Origin: Chromatiaceae bacterium
Lineage (GTDB): Bacteria > Pseudomonadota > Gammaproteobacteria > Chromatiales > Chromatiaceae
DNA length: 64,000 nt
Direction of reading: 5' to 3'
Assembly: GCA_019356535.1 (NCBI GenBank)
Contig: CP037918.1
Coordinates: 620,001 to 684,000 of the forward strand
Part shown: positions 11,615 to 20,549 of the stretch, piece after piece
Position numbering within the stretch: position 1 is the stretch's first letter
Layout: each line of letters opens with the position of its first letter
Translations under genes and position numbers: made by a program
The notes under the pieces: generated by a model
Database searches by the model: none
Seen by the model: only the letters and a program-made list of their open reading frames with translations
Told to the model about the DNA's origin: nothing

Positions 11615-11875
11615 TCAGAGCGCCTTGATTTGGGCGTTGAGGCGGCTCTTGTGGCGCGCGGCCTTGTTCTTGTGGATCAGACCCTTGCAGGCCAAGCGAT
11701 CCAGGATCGGCACCGCCTGCTTGTAAGCCTCTTCCGCGGCGCTCTTGTCACCGGCAGCGATCGCCTTGATCACCTTCTTGAGCTCGGTGCGCATCATGCT
11801 GCGGCGGCTGGCGTTGTGCCGACGGCGCTTCTCTGCCTGACGGGCGCGCTTGCGTGCTTGAGGAGAATTGGCCAC
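11615..11875 (-). CDS. rpsT: 30S ribosomal protein S20
   Basis: This is an 86-residue, strongly basic protein with the S20 pattern: [20 protein letters not shown] at the N-terminus, [17 protein letters not shown] at the C-terminus. The start is a GTG (11875) placed seven bases after AGGAG. Non-ATG starts are usual for rpsT. The longer frame upstream lacks family similarity. It is divergent from murJ, as in many gammaproteobacteria. Confidence 0.96.
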   Translation of the reverse strand: MANSPQARKRARQAEKRRRHNASRRSMMRTELKKVIKAIAAGDKSAAEEAYKQAVPILDRLACKGLIHKNKAARHKSRLNAQIKAL

Positions 11876-12034
11876 TTCAGTGCTCCTGAATTTGTTGGGC
11901 TTCGTAAAAAGACGGCGAATTATGTAGCTCGCCCGGGGGGTTGTCAAGCACGGCTTCCCCTGCTGTCGCCCCGGCGCGGCACTTCATTATAATGCGCGAC
12001 TTCCCAGACCCTGCTGGAGGCCGGGCCGCTGTCC

Positions 12035-13567
12035 TTGTTTCGTTCCCTGTCCACCGTTGGTGTGTTTACCCTGGCGTCGCGCGTCCTCGGTTTCTTGCGG
12101 GACCTGGTGCTGGCGCAGCTGTTTGGGGCCAACGCCCTGACCGACGCCTTTTTCGTCGCCTTCAAGATCCCCAATTTCCTGCGCCGCCTGTTCGCCGAGG
12201 GGGCCTTTGCCACGGCCTTCGTGCCGGTGCTCACCGAGTACCGGACGCGTGGTGATGCGCGTGAGCTGCGCGATTTCATCGATCACGTGGCTGGCAGTCT
12301 CGGCTTGGTGCTGTTGGTGGTGTCTGCGATCGGGGTGCTGGCTGCGCCACTGGTGGTGGGGTTGTTCGCTTTCGGTTGGGTGGTGGGAGAGCAGCACGAA
12401 AAGCTGGCTCTGGCCGCCGACATGCTGCGCCTGACCTTTCCCTACCTGTTTTTCATCTCCTTGACCGCCTTTGCCGGCGGCATCATGAACGCCTGGAACC
12501 GTTTCGCGGTGCCTGCCTTCACCCCGGTGCTGCTGAATCTCTCGCTGATCGGCTGCGCCCTGTGGCTCTCGCCGCTGATGGATCAGCCAGTGGTGGCTCT
12601 GGCCTGGGGGGTGCTGATCGCCGGTGTCACCCAGTTCGTGTTCCAGTTGCCCTTCCTCGCGCGGCTCGATCTGTTGCCGCGTCCGCGCCCGGGTTTCGAT
12701 CACCCAGGGGTGCGGCGCATCCTCAAGCTGATGCTGCCAGCCCTGTTCGCCGTCTCGATCACTCAGATCAACCTGTTGCTGGACACGGTGCTGGCCTCCA
12801 CTCTGGTCACCGGCAGCATCTCCTGGCTGTATTACTCGGATCGCCTGATGGAGTTTCCTCTGGGCGTGCTCGGCGTGGCCCTGGGCACGGTGCTGCTGCC
12901 GCGTCTGTCGCGCGAACGGGCCGAGCAATCGTCGGCCGAGTTCGACCGCACACTCGACTGGGGGCTGCGCATGGCGGTACTGTTCGGGGTGCCCGCGGCG
13001 GTGGGGTTGGCGGTGATGGCCGGCCCTGTGATCAGCACCCTGTTCCAGTCGGATGCCTTCTCTGGCGAGGACGTGTTGATGGCGCGCCACAGCCTCATCG
13101 CCTACGCAGTGGGGCTGCCGGCCTTCATCCTGATCAAGGTGCTGGCGCCGGCCTGGTATGCACACCAGGACACGCGCAGCCCGGTGCGCATCGGCGTGAT
13201 CGCCATGCTCGTGAACATGATATTCAACCTGATCCTGATATTTCCCCTGCAGCATGCCGGTCTGGCGCTGGCTACCAGCCTGTCGGCCTGGCTGAATGCT
13301 GCCCTGTTGGGGCATGGCCTGTATCGTAAAGGCTGGTTCCGTCCCGCGGCCGGCTGGGGGCAGTTTCTAGGCCGGGTGAGCCTGGCCTGTCTGCTGATGG
13401 TCCTGGTGTTGCATTTCGGTGCTGGCGATCTGGCAGGCTGGCTGGCGGCCACGCGCATGCAACGCGTGTTCGATCTGTTGCTGTGGGTGCCTGCGGGGGC
13501 GCTGGCCTATTTCGGCCTGCTGTTCGCCAGTGGCCTGCGTCCGGCGCACCTGCGCCGTAGTGCTTAG
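12035..13567 (+). CDS. murJ: Lipid II flippase MurJ
   Basis: This 510-residue polytopic membrane protein has about 14 hydrophobic helices. The N-terminus VGVFTLASRVLGFLRD is diagnostic of MurJ (MviN), which flips lipid II across the inner membrane for peptidoglycan synthesis. A perfect TATAAT lies at 11988-11993. The annotated TTG start (12035) is a guess: GGAGG lies 14 bases upstream, so a nearby alternative start is possible. It is followed after nine bases by lspA. Confidence 0.93.
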   Translation: MFRSLSTVGVFTLASRVLGFLRDLVLAQLFGANALTDAFFVAFKIPNFLRRLFAEGAFATAFVPVLTEYRTRGDARELRDFIDHVAGSLGLVLLVVSAIGVLAAPLVVGLFAFGWVVGEQHEKLALAADMLRLTFPYLFFISLTAFAGGIMNAWNRFAVPAFTPVLLNLSLIGCALWLSPLMDQPVVALAWGVLIAGVTQFVFQLPFLARLDLLPRPRPGFDHPGVRRILKLMLPALFAVSITQINLLLDTVLASTLVTGSISWLYYSDRLMEFPLGVLGVALGTVLLPRLSRERAEQSSAEFDRTLDWGLRMAVLFGVPAAVGLAVMAGPVISTLFQSDAFSGEDVLMARHSLIAYAVGLPAFILIKVLAPAWYAHQDTRSPVRIGVIAMLVNMIFNLILIFPLQHAGLALATSLSAWLNAALLGHGLYRKGWFRPAAGWGQFLGRVSLACLLMVLVLHFGAGDLAGWLAATRMQRVFDLLLWVPAGALAYFGLLFASGLRPAHLRRSA

Positions 13568-13576
13568 GAGGGGGGG

Positions 13577-14044
13577 ATGAGACGTTTCCTGTGGGTGGCG
13601 CTGGTAGTGGCGCTGATCGATCAGGTCAGCAAGTACTGGATTCTCGGGCATTTTCGTGAATACGAGGTGCTCACCGTCTGGCCTGTGTTCAATCTGACCC
13701 TGGTCTACAACCAGGGGGCGGCTTTCAGTTTCCTGGCCGATGCCGGGGGCTGGCAGCACTACCTGTTCGTCGGGCTGGCGCTGGTGGTCTCCGTACTGCT
13801 GGTGGTGTGGTTGTGGCGCCTGCCGCCGGAGCGGCGACTCGAGGCCTGGGGGTTGTCGCTGGTGCTCGGTGGGGCTCTGGGCAATCTGGTCGATCGCCTA
13901 GTGCATGGCCGGGTGGTGGATTTCTTGCAGTGGCACTGGGAGGAGCGCTATTTCCCTTCGTTCAATCTGGCGGACAGTGCCATCACCCTGGGGGTGATCC
14001 TGTTGCTGATCGATGCCCTGCGTGGCCAGCCTGATGTCAGATGA
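13577..14044 (+). CDS. lspA: Lipoprotein signal peptidase II
   Basis: This 155-residue inner-membrane aspartyl peptidase cleaves prolipoprotein signal peptides. Four membrane helices are visible. The catalytic aspartates lie in GNLVDRLVHGRVVDF and in FNLADSAITLG, and the conserved YNQGAAFSFL is near residue 45. A strong GGAGGGGGG precedes the ATG. The gene normally follows ileS; here it lies between murJ and ribF. Its last codons overlap a possible GacA box. Confidence 0.95.
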   Translation: MRRFLWVALVVALIDQVSKYWILGHFREYEVLTVWPVFNLTLVYNQGAAFSFLADAGGWQHYLFVGLALVVSVLLVVWLWRLPPERRLEAWGLSLVLGGALGNLVDRLVHGRVVDFLQWHWEERYFPSFNLADSAITLGVILLLIDALRGQPDVR

Positions 14045-14052
14045 TTCCTACA
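14035..14052 (+). promoter_or_regulatory. Candidate GacA/UvrY box
   Basis: TGTCAG-N6-CCTACA is an interrupted palindrome with one mismatch per half from the known TGTAAG-N6-CTTACA upstream element. It sits about 64 bases before the likely start of the candidate Rsm-like RNA. It overlaps the end of lspA. Confidence 0.45.
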
Positions 14053-14107
14053 CGGTTTGTCGCCATTCGCCGATGTATAGAGAGCGGCCGCGCCCCATAA
14101 TGCACTT

Positions 14108-14223
14108 ACCGCTGCAGGGATGGAGGCCGGCAAGGGATCGCCGGCGCAGGGATGCCCTATGTCAGGGATGGATCGAACAACCGGCGGTGGCGCCTGCCCC
14201 CAGGGAGGGGAGCAGGCTTTTTT
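14108..14223 (+). ncRNA. Candidate Rsm/Csr-type CsrA-sequestering RNA
   Basis: This is an intergenic segment of about 116 bases between lspA and ribF that ends in a strong terminator. It carries seven GGA triplets, most as A-GGGA: at 14118-14120, 14122-14124, 14135-14137, 14150-14152, 14166-14168, 14170-14172 and 14204-14206. One GGGA sits in the loop of a perfect hairpin (GCCGGC 14126-14131, loop AAGGGATC, GCCGGC 14140-14145). Another sits in the terminator loop. This spacing and loop display match RsmX/Y/Z and CsrB/C RNAs, which titrate CsrA/RsmA. A CATAAT -10-like box lies at 14096-14101, and a possible GacA box is upstream. The 5' end is inferred. Confidence 0.55.
14192..14223 (+). terminator. 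Strong terminator upstream of ribF
   Basis: GCCTGC-CCCC pairs with GGGG-a-GCAGGC around the loop AGGGA and is followed by six T. It ends the candidate RNA and probably also murJ-lspA read-through. Confidence 0.9.
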
Positions 14224-14266
14224 ATTGCCTGTCGTTTGCCAGTGCCGCCGGCGAGGGGCTTTCCGA

Positions 14267-14272
14267 TATAAT
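14267..14272 (+). promoter_or_regulatory. -10 box for ribF-ileS
   Basis: A perfect TATAAT lies about 30 bases before the ribF start and after the upstream terminator. No convincing -35 element is seen at the right distance. Confidence 0.5.
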
Positions 14273-14303
14273 CTGACGCTTGTTTTCGAGAATCGGAACG
14301 GGT

Positions 14304-15263
14304 GTGCAACTCATTCGCGGGCAACACAATCTGCGCGATGTTCACCGGGGCTGCGTGGCGACCATCGGCAATTTTGATGGTGTGCACCGAGGTCACCAGG
14401 CGGTGTTCGAGGCCCTGCGTGCGCGTGCCGCAGAGCACGCTCTGCCTTCGCTGGTGATCACCTTCGAGCCGCACCCGCTGGAGTATTTCCGGCCCGAAGA
14501 GGCGCCGGCGCGCCTGATGCGCACCCGCGAGAAGCTTGAGCACATCCGCGCCGCCGGCATCGACCGGGTGTTGCTGTTGCGCTTCGATCAGGACCTGGCG
14601 CTGTTGTCGGCCGAGGATTTCATCCAGGATTACCTGGTGGATGCGCTGGGCGTGCGCCACCTCTATGTAGGGGACGACTTCCGCTTCGGTCACCGGCGTA
14701 CCGGCGATTTCGCGTTGCTGGCGGCAGCGGGCGAGCAGCATGGTTTTGCCGTGGAGAGCCTGGAGACGGTCAGTGACGGCGGTGGCCGGATCAGCAGTAC
14801 GCGTATCCGCGAGGCACTGGCGGTCGGAGACCTGGCCACCGTGCGCCGTTGTCTGGGGCGTGACTACACGGTCAGTGGCCGGGTGGCGCACGGCCACAAG
14901 CGTGGGCGCCGCATCGGTTTCCCGACGCTGAACGTGGGGCTGGTGAGACAGCGCAGTCCGGTGCGCGGGGTGTTCGCGGTGCGCGTCGCGGGGCTCGGTG
15001 ACGACCTGCTGCCCGGCGTAGCCAATGTCGGCAACCGGCCCACCCTGGAAGGCGATGATCGCTTCCTGCTCGAGGTGCACCTGTTTGATTTCGACCGCGA
15101 GGTCTATGGCGAGCAAGTCACCGTGCATTTCATCGAACGTATCCGTGACGAGAAGAAATTCGACTCTTTCGATCAGCTGCGTGAGCAGATTGCGCAGGAT
15201 GCGCAACGCGCCCGTGAACTGCTGGTCGGCGACTCCTCCCCTTGCATCACCAACCGGGCATGA
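14304..15263 (+). CDS. ribF: Bifunctional riboflavin kinase / FAD synthetase
   Basis: This 319-residue enzyme makes FMN and then FAD. The FAD-synthetase domain has [17 protein letters not shown] near residue 23 and SSTRIREAL near 165. The riboflavin-kinase domain has [11 protein letters not shown] and the PxLAN-like [16 protein letters not shown] start (14304) giving [10 protein letters not shown] was preferred over the upstream TTG because it matches the family N-terminus and follows GGAACG. The stop overlaps the ileS start as ATGA. Confidence 0.95.
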   Translation: MQLIRGQHNLRDVHRGCVATIGNFDGVHRGHQAVFEALRARAAEHALPSLVITFEPHPLEYFRPEEAPARLMRTREKLEHIRAAGIDRVLLLRFDQDLALLSAEDFIQDYLVDALGVRHLYVGDDFRFGHRRTGDFALLAAAGEQHGFAVESLETVSDGGGRISSTRIREALAVGDLATVRRCLGRDYTVSGRVAHGHKRGRRIGFPTLNVGLVRQRSPVRGVFAVRVAGLGDDLLPGVANVGNRPTLEGDDRFLLEVHLFDFDREVYGEQVTVHFIERIRDEKKFDSFDQLREQIAQDAQRARELLVGDSSPCITNRA

Positions 15264-18073
15264 CCGTGAGTGACTACAAAGACACGCTGAACCTCCCCAA
15301 GACCGCATTCCCCATGAAGGCCAACCTGGCCCAGCGCGAGCCCGAGCGGCTGGCCAAATGGGAGAGCGAGGGCCTGTATCACCGTATTCGCCGCGCCTGC
15401 GAGGGACGCCCGAAGTTCGTGCTGCACGACGGACCGCCCTATGCCAATGGCGACATCCACATCGGGCACGCGGTGAACAAGCTGCTCAAGGACATGATCG
15501 TCAAGAGCCGCACGCTCGACGGCTACGACGCCCCCTATGTGCCGGGCTGGGACTGCCATGGCCTGCCGATCGAGCTGCAGGTCGAGAAGAAGGTGGGCAA
15601 GCCGGGGCGCAAGGTGAGCGCGGCCGAGTTCCGGCAGGCCTGCCGGGATTACGCCATGAAGCAGATCGAGCGCCAGCGCGTGGACTTCAAGCGCCTGGGG
15701 GTCCTGGGTGATTGGGAGAATCCCTATCTCACCATGAACTTTGCCCAGGAGGCCGACATCGTGCGCGCCCTGGGGCGCATCGCCGCGCGCGGCCACATCG
15801 TGCAGGGCGCCAAGCCGGTGCACTGGTGCATCGATTGCGGATCGGCACTGGCGGAGGCCGAGGTCGAATACAAGGACAAGGAATCCTGGGCCATCGACGT
15901 GCGTTTCCCGGTGGTCGATGTCGATGACCTGCTCGCGCGCCTGCCCGAGGTTGCACCCGGTCGTGGCCCGGTCTCGGTGGTGATCTGGACCACCACGCCC
16001 TGGACCCTGCCGGCCAACCAGGCGGTGGCACTGAATGCCGACCTGGACTACGTGCTGCTACAGGCCGGTGACGAGCGCCTGCTGATCGCCGAGGGCATGC
16101 GCGAGTCCGCACTGGCACGCTGGGGATGGGCGGATGTCGAGGTGCTGGGCGTGGTGCGCGGCGCGGTGCTCGAGCACTTGAAGCTGCGCCACCCCTTCTA
16201 CGACCGCGAGGTGCCGGTGGTTCTCGGCGAACACGTCACCCTGGATGCCGGTACCGGTGCGGTACACACCGCGCCCGGGCATGGCGTGGAGGACTTCGTG
16301 GTCGGTCAGCGCTACGGCCTGCCGGTGGACAACCCGGTGGCCGGCAATGGCGTCTACGTGGAGGGTACCGAGCTGCTGGCCGGCGAGCACGTGTTCAAGG
16401 CCAATGAAAAGGTGATCGACATACTGCGCGAGCGCGGGATGCTGGTGCATGCCGGGAAGCTCAACCACAGTTATCCCTGCTGCTGGCGGCACAAGACGCC
16501 GATCATCTTCCGCGCTACCCCGCAGTGGTTCATCGGCATGGAGCAGGCCGGGCTGCGCAAGACCGCGCTGGCACAGATCGAGCAGGTGGACTGGCTGCCC
16601 GATTGGGGGCGTGCGCGTATCCGCGGCATGGTCGAAAACCGGCCCGACTGGTGCATCTCGCGTCAGCGTACCTGGGGGGTGCCCATCGCCTTCTTCGTGC
16701 ATCGTGAGACCGGCGAGTTGCATCCCGATACCGAACGGCTCACCGAGGAGGTTGCCCGGCGCATCGAGCGCGAGGGCATCCAGGCCTGGTTCGATCTCGA
16801 TGCCGGCGAGCTGTTGGGCGAGGAAGCCGAGCAGTACGAAAAGGTCACCGATACCCTGGACGTGTGGTTCGACTCCGGCGTGACCCATGCCTGTGTGCTC
16901 GACGGGCGCGCCGAGCTGACACGTCCAGCCGACCTGTACCTGGAAGGCTCCGACCAGCACCGAGGCTGGTTCCAGTCCTCGTTGCTGACCTCGGTGGCGA
17001 TGTTCGATGCCGCCCCGTATCGCGCCTGCCTGACCCATGGCTTCACGGTGGACGCCCAGGGGCGCAAGATGTCCAAGTCGCTGGGCAATGTCATCAGCCC
17101 GCAGGAGATTCTCAAGACCCTGGGCGCGGACATCATTCGCCTGTGGGTGGCGGCCACCGACTATCGTTCGGAGATGACCGTTTCCAAGGAGATCCTCAAG
17201 CGCACCGCCGACGCCTACCGGCGCATGCGCAATACCCTGCGCTTCCTGCTCGCCAATCTCAATGGTTTCGATCCAGTGACCGACCAGGTGGAACACGCGG
17301 ATCTGCTGCCGCTGGACCAGTGGGCGGTGGATCGTGCCTGGCAGCTCCAGCAAGAGATCCGTCAGGCCTATGCCGACTACAACTTCCACTTGGTCTATCA
17401 GAAGGTGCTCAACTTCTGCGTGGCCGAGATGGGCAGTTTCTATCTCGATGTCATCAAGGACCGTCAGTACACCATGCCGGCGGACAGTCGGGGGCGGCGT
17501 TCCTGCCAGACCGCCATGTACCACATTGCCGAGGCCATGGTGCGCTGGCTGGCGCCGATCATGAGCTTCACTGCCGATGAGGCCTGGGAATACCTGCCCG
17601 GCGAACGCGAGGCATCGGTGTTCATGGTCACCTGGCACGAGGGGCTGGATGAGATGCCTGATGCCGAGGCCCAGCGCGCTTTCTGGCAGCAGGTGATGGC
17701 AGTGCGTTCGGCGGTCTCCAAGCCGCTCGAGGCGATGCGCAAGGCCGGGGAGATCGGCTCGTCGCTGGATGCCGAGGTGGATCTGTACTGCAATGACTCG
17801 TTGTACGGGGAGCTCGAGCGTCTGGGGGAGGAGTTGCGTTTCGTGCTCATTACCTCCGAGGCGAGGGTGTTGCCCTTGGATCAGCGCCCACCGGAGGCGG
17901 TGGCGACCGATATCGAGGGTCTGTTCGTGCAGGCGCGCGTCAGTGAACATGCCAAGTGCGTGCGTTGCTGGCACCACCGGCCTGATGTGGGCGCGGACCC
18001 GGAGCACTCCGGGTTGTGCGGCCGCTGTGTGGTCAATGTTGCGGGTGACGGCGAGAAACGAGAGATCGCCTGA
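15260..18073 (+). CDS. ileS: Isoleucyl-tRNA synthetase
   Basis: This 937-residue class I synthetase is close to the E. coli length. The HIGH motif appears in [16 protein letters not shown] near residue 60, the editing domain lies in the middle ([13 protein letters not shown]), KMSKS appears in [10 protein letters not shown] near 605, and a C-terminal zinc-binding CVRCW...CGRC motif is near 900. The ATG overlaps the ribF stop, so translation is coupled. Confidence 0.97.
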   Translation: MTVSDYKDTLNLPKTAFPMKANLAQREPERLAKWESEGLYHRIRRACEGRPKFVLHDGPPYANGDIHIGHAVNKLLKDMIVKSRTLDGYDAPYVPGWDCHGLPIELQVEKKVGKPGRKVSAAEFRQACRDYAMKQIERQRVDFKRLGVLGDWENPYLTMNFAQEADIVRALGRIAARGHIVQGAKPVHWCIDCGSALAEAEVEYKDKESWAIDVRFPVVDVDDLLARLPEVAPGRGPVSVVIWTTTPWTLPANQAVALNADLDYVLLQAGDERLLIAEGMRESALARWGWADVEVLGVVRGAVLEHLKLRHPFYDREVPVVLGEHVTLDAGTGAVHTAPGHGVEDFVVGQRYGLPVDNPVAGNGVYVEGTELLAGEHVFKANEKVIDILRERGMLVHAGKLNHSYPCCWRHKTPIIFRATPQWFIGMEQAGLRKTALAQIEQVDWLPDWGRARIRGMVENRPDWCISRQRTWGVPIAFFVHRETGELHPDTERLTEEVARRIEREGIQAWFDLDAGELLGEEAEQYEKVTDTLDVWFDSGVTHACVLDGRAELTRPADLYLEGSDQHRGWFQSSLLTSVAMFDAAPYRACLTHGFTVDAQGRKMSKSLGNVISPQEILKTLGADIIRLWVAATDYRSEMTVSKEILKRTADAYRRMRNTLRFLLANLNGFDPVTDQVEHADLLPLDQWAVDRAWQLQQEIRQAYADYNFHLVYQKVLNFCVAEMGSFYLDVIKDRQYTMPADSRGRRSCQTAMYHIAEAMVRWLAPIMSFTADEAWEYLPGEREASVFMVTWHEGLDEMPDAEAQRAFWQQVMAVRSAVSKPLEAMRKAGEIGSSLDAEVDLYCNDSLYGELERLGEELRFVLITSEARVLPLDQRPPEAVATDIEGLFVQARVSEHAKCVRCWHHRPDVGADPEHSGLCGRCVVNVAGDGEKREIA

Positions 18074-18105
18074 CGCGATTCGGCGCAGATCCAAGGAGAA
18101 CAACA

Positions 18106-18714
18106 ATGGAACGTAAATCGTCCAACGTGGTCTGGCACAAGGCCACTGTTAGCCGCGCCGATCGCGAGCGGCGCAACAAGCACAGGTCGGTGGTGCTCTG
18201 GTTCACCGGGCTGTCGGCCTCGGGCAAGTCCACGCTGGCGCACGCGGTGGAAAAGGAGTTGTACGATCTAGGCTGCAACACCTATGTGCTCGATGGTGAC
18301 AACGTGCGCCACGGACTCTGTTCCGATCTGGGGTTCAGTCTGGAGGATCGTGCCGAAAACCTGCGTCGCATCGGCGAGGTGGCCAAGTTGATGACCGAGG
18401 CCGGCACTATCGTACTCACCGCCTTCATCTCGCCGTTGCGCCGCGACCGCGAGCGGGTGCGCAGCCTGTTCCCGCATCGGGACTTCATCGAGATCTTCTG
18501 CGATGCCAGCCTTGAGGTCTGCGAATCACGCGATCCCAAGGGGCTGTACCGGCGCGCGCGTGCCGGCGAGATCCCCGAGTTCACCGGCATCTCCTCGCCC
18601 TATGAACCGCCGATCAATCCCGAGCTGCGCTGCAACACTGGTGAGGACAGTGTGGAGCACAACGTGGCGCGGGTTCTCGAGCTGTTGCGGGAGCGTGGCA
18701 TCATTCCGCGCTGA
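18106..18714 (+). CDS. cysC: Adenylylsulfate kinase
   Basis: This 202-residue enzyme phosphorylates APS to PAPS. The P-loop GLSASGKST is near residue 35, DGDNVRHGL near 64, and the FISP.R and [22 protein letters not shown] segments are characteristic. It is a stand-alone kinase without a sulfurylase fusion or adjacent cysDN. It follows ileS by 32 bases with AAGGAG before the ATG. Its last 14 bases overlap the end of the convergent btuF-like gene. Confidence 0.94.
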   Translation: MERKSSNVVWHKATVSRADRERRNKHRSVVLWFTGLSASGKSTLAHAVEKELYDLGCNTYVLDGDNVRHGLCSDLGFSLEDRAENLRRIGEVAKLMTEAGTIVLTAFISPLRRDRERVRSLFPHRDFIEIFCDASLEVCESRDPKGLYRRARAGEIPEFTGISSPYEPPINPELRCNTGEDSVEHNVARVLELLRERGIIPR

Positions 18715-19438
18715 GGCGCTGGCGGCACAGCGCGGGCAGCGCCTCGGCGAGGCGTGGCCCGGGACGTGCCAGTAGGGCGTTACCGAAGCGGTCGGGGGCC
18801 GGAGGGATGTCGCGCAACACCAGGCGCGGCAGGTGTGCGCGCAGCAGCAGGCTCTCGGGGTCGGGCGTGAAGACCGCGCGCGTCACCTCGGCAAAGGTGT
18901 TATGCAGTGCCAGGTGGCGCAATACATCGTTCAGCCAGTGACGTCCCCCCAGGCTCAGCGGTGGTTGCGGCCAGATCTCGATATACACCTCCCGGGGCGA
19001 CAGGGTGGCGCAGGGCGTGTCGACGGCCGCCAGGAACCTCGCAGCAGCCGCCTCGGCCGTCTCGTGGGTCCCCAGAAGCCGTCCGAGGGCGCGGATGTCG
19101 CGGGCGATATCGTCCAGGCCAGCCGGTTCACTGGCGTAGAGGCGGACGTCCAGAGAGCGCAGCCAGGCCAGGTCGGCCGGGCGGGTGCCCGAGGTCCAGG
19201 TCACGATCAGATCGGGCCGCAATGCCAACAGGCGCTCGCGATCGATACCGCCATAGCTGTGCAATGGCATCACCCTGTCAGGCAGTGGCTTGTCGGCCGG
19301 CACGGCTCCCACCAGCAGGTCGGCCCCGCCGGCCGCGATCACCAGTTCGGTCGTGTGCGGTGCCAGCGAGACCACCCGCGGGCCGGCAATCGCCTGTGTC
19401 GCCAGCCAGCACGACAGCACCAGCCATACGCCTCTCAT
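18701..19438 (-). CDS. BtuF-like periplasmic substrate-binding protein
   Basis: This is a 245-residue exported protein with signal peptide [20 protein letters not shown] class III ABC substrate-binding fold follows: [18 protein letters not shown] near residue 21 and [19 protein letters not shown] near 63. This resembles BtuF and other cobalamin or metal-chelate binding proteins. No permease or ATPase gene is adjacent, so the transport partner is elsewhere or absent. The ATG overlaps the ampD stop. The ligand is unproven. Confidence 0.72.
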   Translation of the reverse strand: MRGVWLVLSCWLATQAIAGPRVVSLAPHTTELVIAAGGADLLVGAVPADKPLPDRVMPLHSYGGIDRERLLALRPDLIVTWTSGTRPADLAWLRSLDVRLYASEPAGLDDIARDIRALGRLLGTHETAEAAAARFLAAVDTPCATLSPREVYIEIWPQPPLSLGGRHWLNDVLRHLALHNTFAEVTRAVFTPDPESLLLRAHLPRLVLRDIPPAPDRFGNALLARPGPRLAEALPALCRQRLSAE

Positions 19439-19974
19439 GCCAGCAGGCTCCGGTAGCGCGCCCAGTCGAAGGCCGGCCCCGGGTCGGTCTTGCGGCCGGG
19501 AGCGATGTCGGCATGTCCGGTGATACGCTCCGGGGTGATGGCCGGGTAGTAGGCGCGGATCTGTTGCGTGAGCGTTGCCAGCCGCTCGTACTGGGCATCG
19601 GTGTAGGGCAGTTCGTCGGTACCTTCCAGCTCGATGCCGATGGAGAAGTCGTTGCAACACTCACGACCGGCAAAGCAGGACACGCCTGCATGCCAGGCGC
19701 GCCGCTCCAGGGGTACGAACTGGCAGGTGCTGCCGTCGCGGCGAATCAGCAGGTGGGCCGAGACGTGCAGCGTGGCGATCTCGGCAAAATAGGGATGGGC
19801 CTGCGGGTCGAGGCGGTTGAGGAACAGGTCCTCGATCCAGGGACCGCCGAACTCGCCCGGCGGCAGGCTGATGTTGTGGATCACCAGCAGGTCCACAGTA
19901 CTGTCGGGCGGACGTTCGTCGCAGTTGGGCGAGGGGAGGCGGCGCACCCCGGGTAGCCAGATACCGTCGTTCAT
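19435..19974 (-). CDS. ampD: 1,6-anhydro-N-acetylmuramyl-L-alanine amidase AmpD
   Basis: This 179-residue cytoplasmic zinc amidase recycles muropeptides. Zinc ligands are visible as His in LLVIHNISLPPGEFGG near residue 34, His in ITGHADIAPGRKTDPG and the Asp of KTDPG. The start MNDGIWLPGVRR matches AmpD and overlaps the thioredoxin-like gene stop (ATGA). The long upstream frame lies inside that gene. Confidence 0.93.
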   Translation of the reverse strand: MNDGIWLPGVRRLPSPNCDERPPDSTVDLLVIHNISLPPGEFGGPWIEDLFLNRLDPQAHPYFAEIATLHVSAHLLIRRDGSTCQFVPLERRAWHAGVSCFAGRECCNDFSIGIELEGTDELPYTDAQYERLATLTQQIRAYYPAITPERITGHADIAPGRKTDPGPAFDWARYRSLLA

Positions 19975-20297
19975 GGCGCCTCCTCGGGCGGCAGTCGCAA
20001 CGCCTCCTCGACCGCACGCTCGATGGCATCGGCCCGCGCCTCGCTGTCCACGGCGCGATGGTAGTTGCCACCCGAGAACAGGAACAGTGCCGGCAGATGG
20101 AAGACCTCGAATTCGCGTACCAGGCCGCCCTCCTCTCTGGCATCGATCTCGTAGATTCGCCACTCCGGGTGCCGGGCCTGGACCTTGTGCAGCACCTGTT
20201 TCAGGTGGCGGCAGGCGCCACAGGCCGGACTGGTGAAGAATACCAGCGTAGGGGCCGGATCCTCCGCGATTCGGTGGTGCAGGTCGAACTGGCTCAT
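19971..20297 (-). CDS. Thioredoxin-like protein (CGAC)
   Basis: This is a short thioredoxin-fold protein of about 108 residues. The redox motif SPACGACRHLK and the cis-proline segment HLPALFLFSGGN are visible, so it is probably a cytoplasmic disulfide reductase or thioredoxin variant. No signal peptide is seen. Three in-frame ATGs (20318, 20309, 20297) are possible. The last gives MSQFDLHH and is preceded by a weak GAAG. It heads the thioredoxin-ampD-btuF overlapping cluster. Confidence 0.75.
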   Translation of the reverse strand: MSQFDLHHRIAEDPAPTLVFFTSPACGACRHLKQVLHKVQARHPEWRIYEIDAREEGGLVREFEVFHLPALFLFSGGNYHRAVDSEARADAIERAVEEALRLPPEEAP

Positions 20298-20391
20298 CTT
20301 CGGGAACATCCCGTGCATGATAGGAGTCGGACGACCCGTGTGTCACGGTTTGGGTGCGCTGGCGCCATCAGGAAAGGGCCTCTCCGGTGCT

Positions 20392-20407
20392 TGTGAGGGG
20401 ATTCACA
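20392..20407 (+). promoter_or_regulatory. CRP/Vfr-type palindrome 1
   Basis: TGTGA-N6-TCACA is a perfect match to the half-site pattern bound by CRP family regulators. It lies 143 bases before the DUF1631 gene and 95 bases from the thioredoxin-like gene. Confidence 0.5.
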
Positions 20408-20442
20408 TCGTTCGGCCGGCTTGTGGCCTCCTTCCCCCTTAA

Positions 20443-20458
20443 CGTGAAGGGATTCACA
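20443..20458 (+). promoter_or_regulatory. CRP/Vfr-type palindrome 2
   Basis: CGTGA-N6-TCACA is one base off consensus. It is centred 51 bases from palindrome 1, and the two share the 13 bases GGGATTCACATCG. Confidence 0.45.
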
Positions 20459-20549
20459 TCGGGGTGAACGTCTTTGGGGCTAGTGTTCAGGGCGGTGGGG
20501 AAGGTCATGGACGGGTTTCCCCATAGGGAAATACACAAGGCTTGGAATC

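Noticed and set aside
11987-13315. 442-codon minus-strand frame inside murJ
   Set aside because: Its Gln/His/Gly-rich composition is what the complement of hydrophobic GC-rich codons yields. It is a shadow of murJ.
14224-14303. FMN riboswitch in the ribF leader
   Set aside because: The leader after the terminator is only about 80 bases and lacks the conserved FMN-aptamer segments such as AGGGY and the GTAACC-type core.
16058-18106. 682-codon minus-strand frame inside ileS
   Set aside because: It is a shadow of ileS codon bias, with no ribosome-binding site and no recognisable domain.
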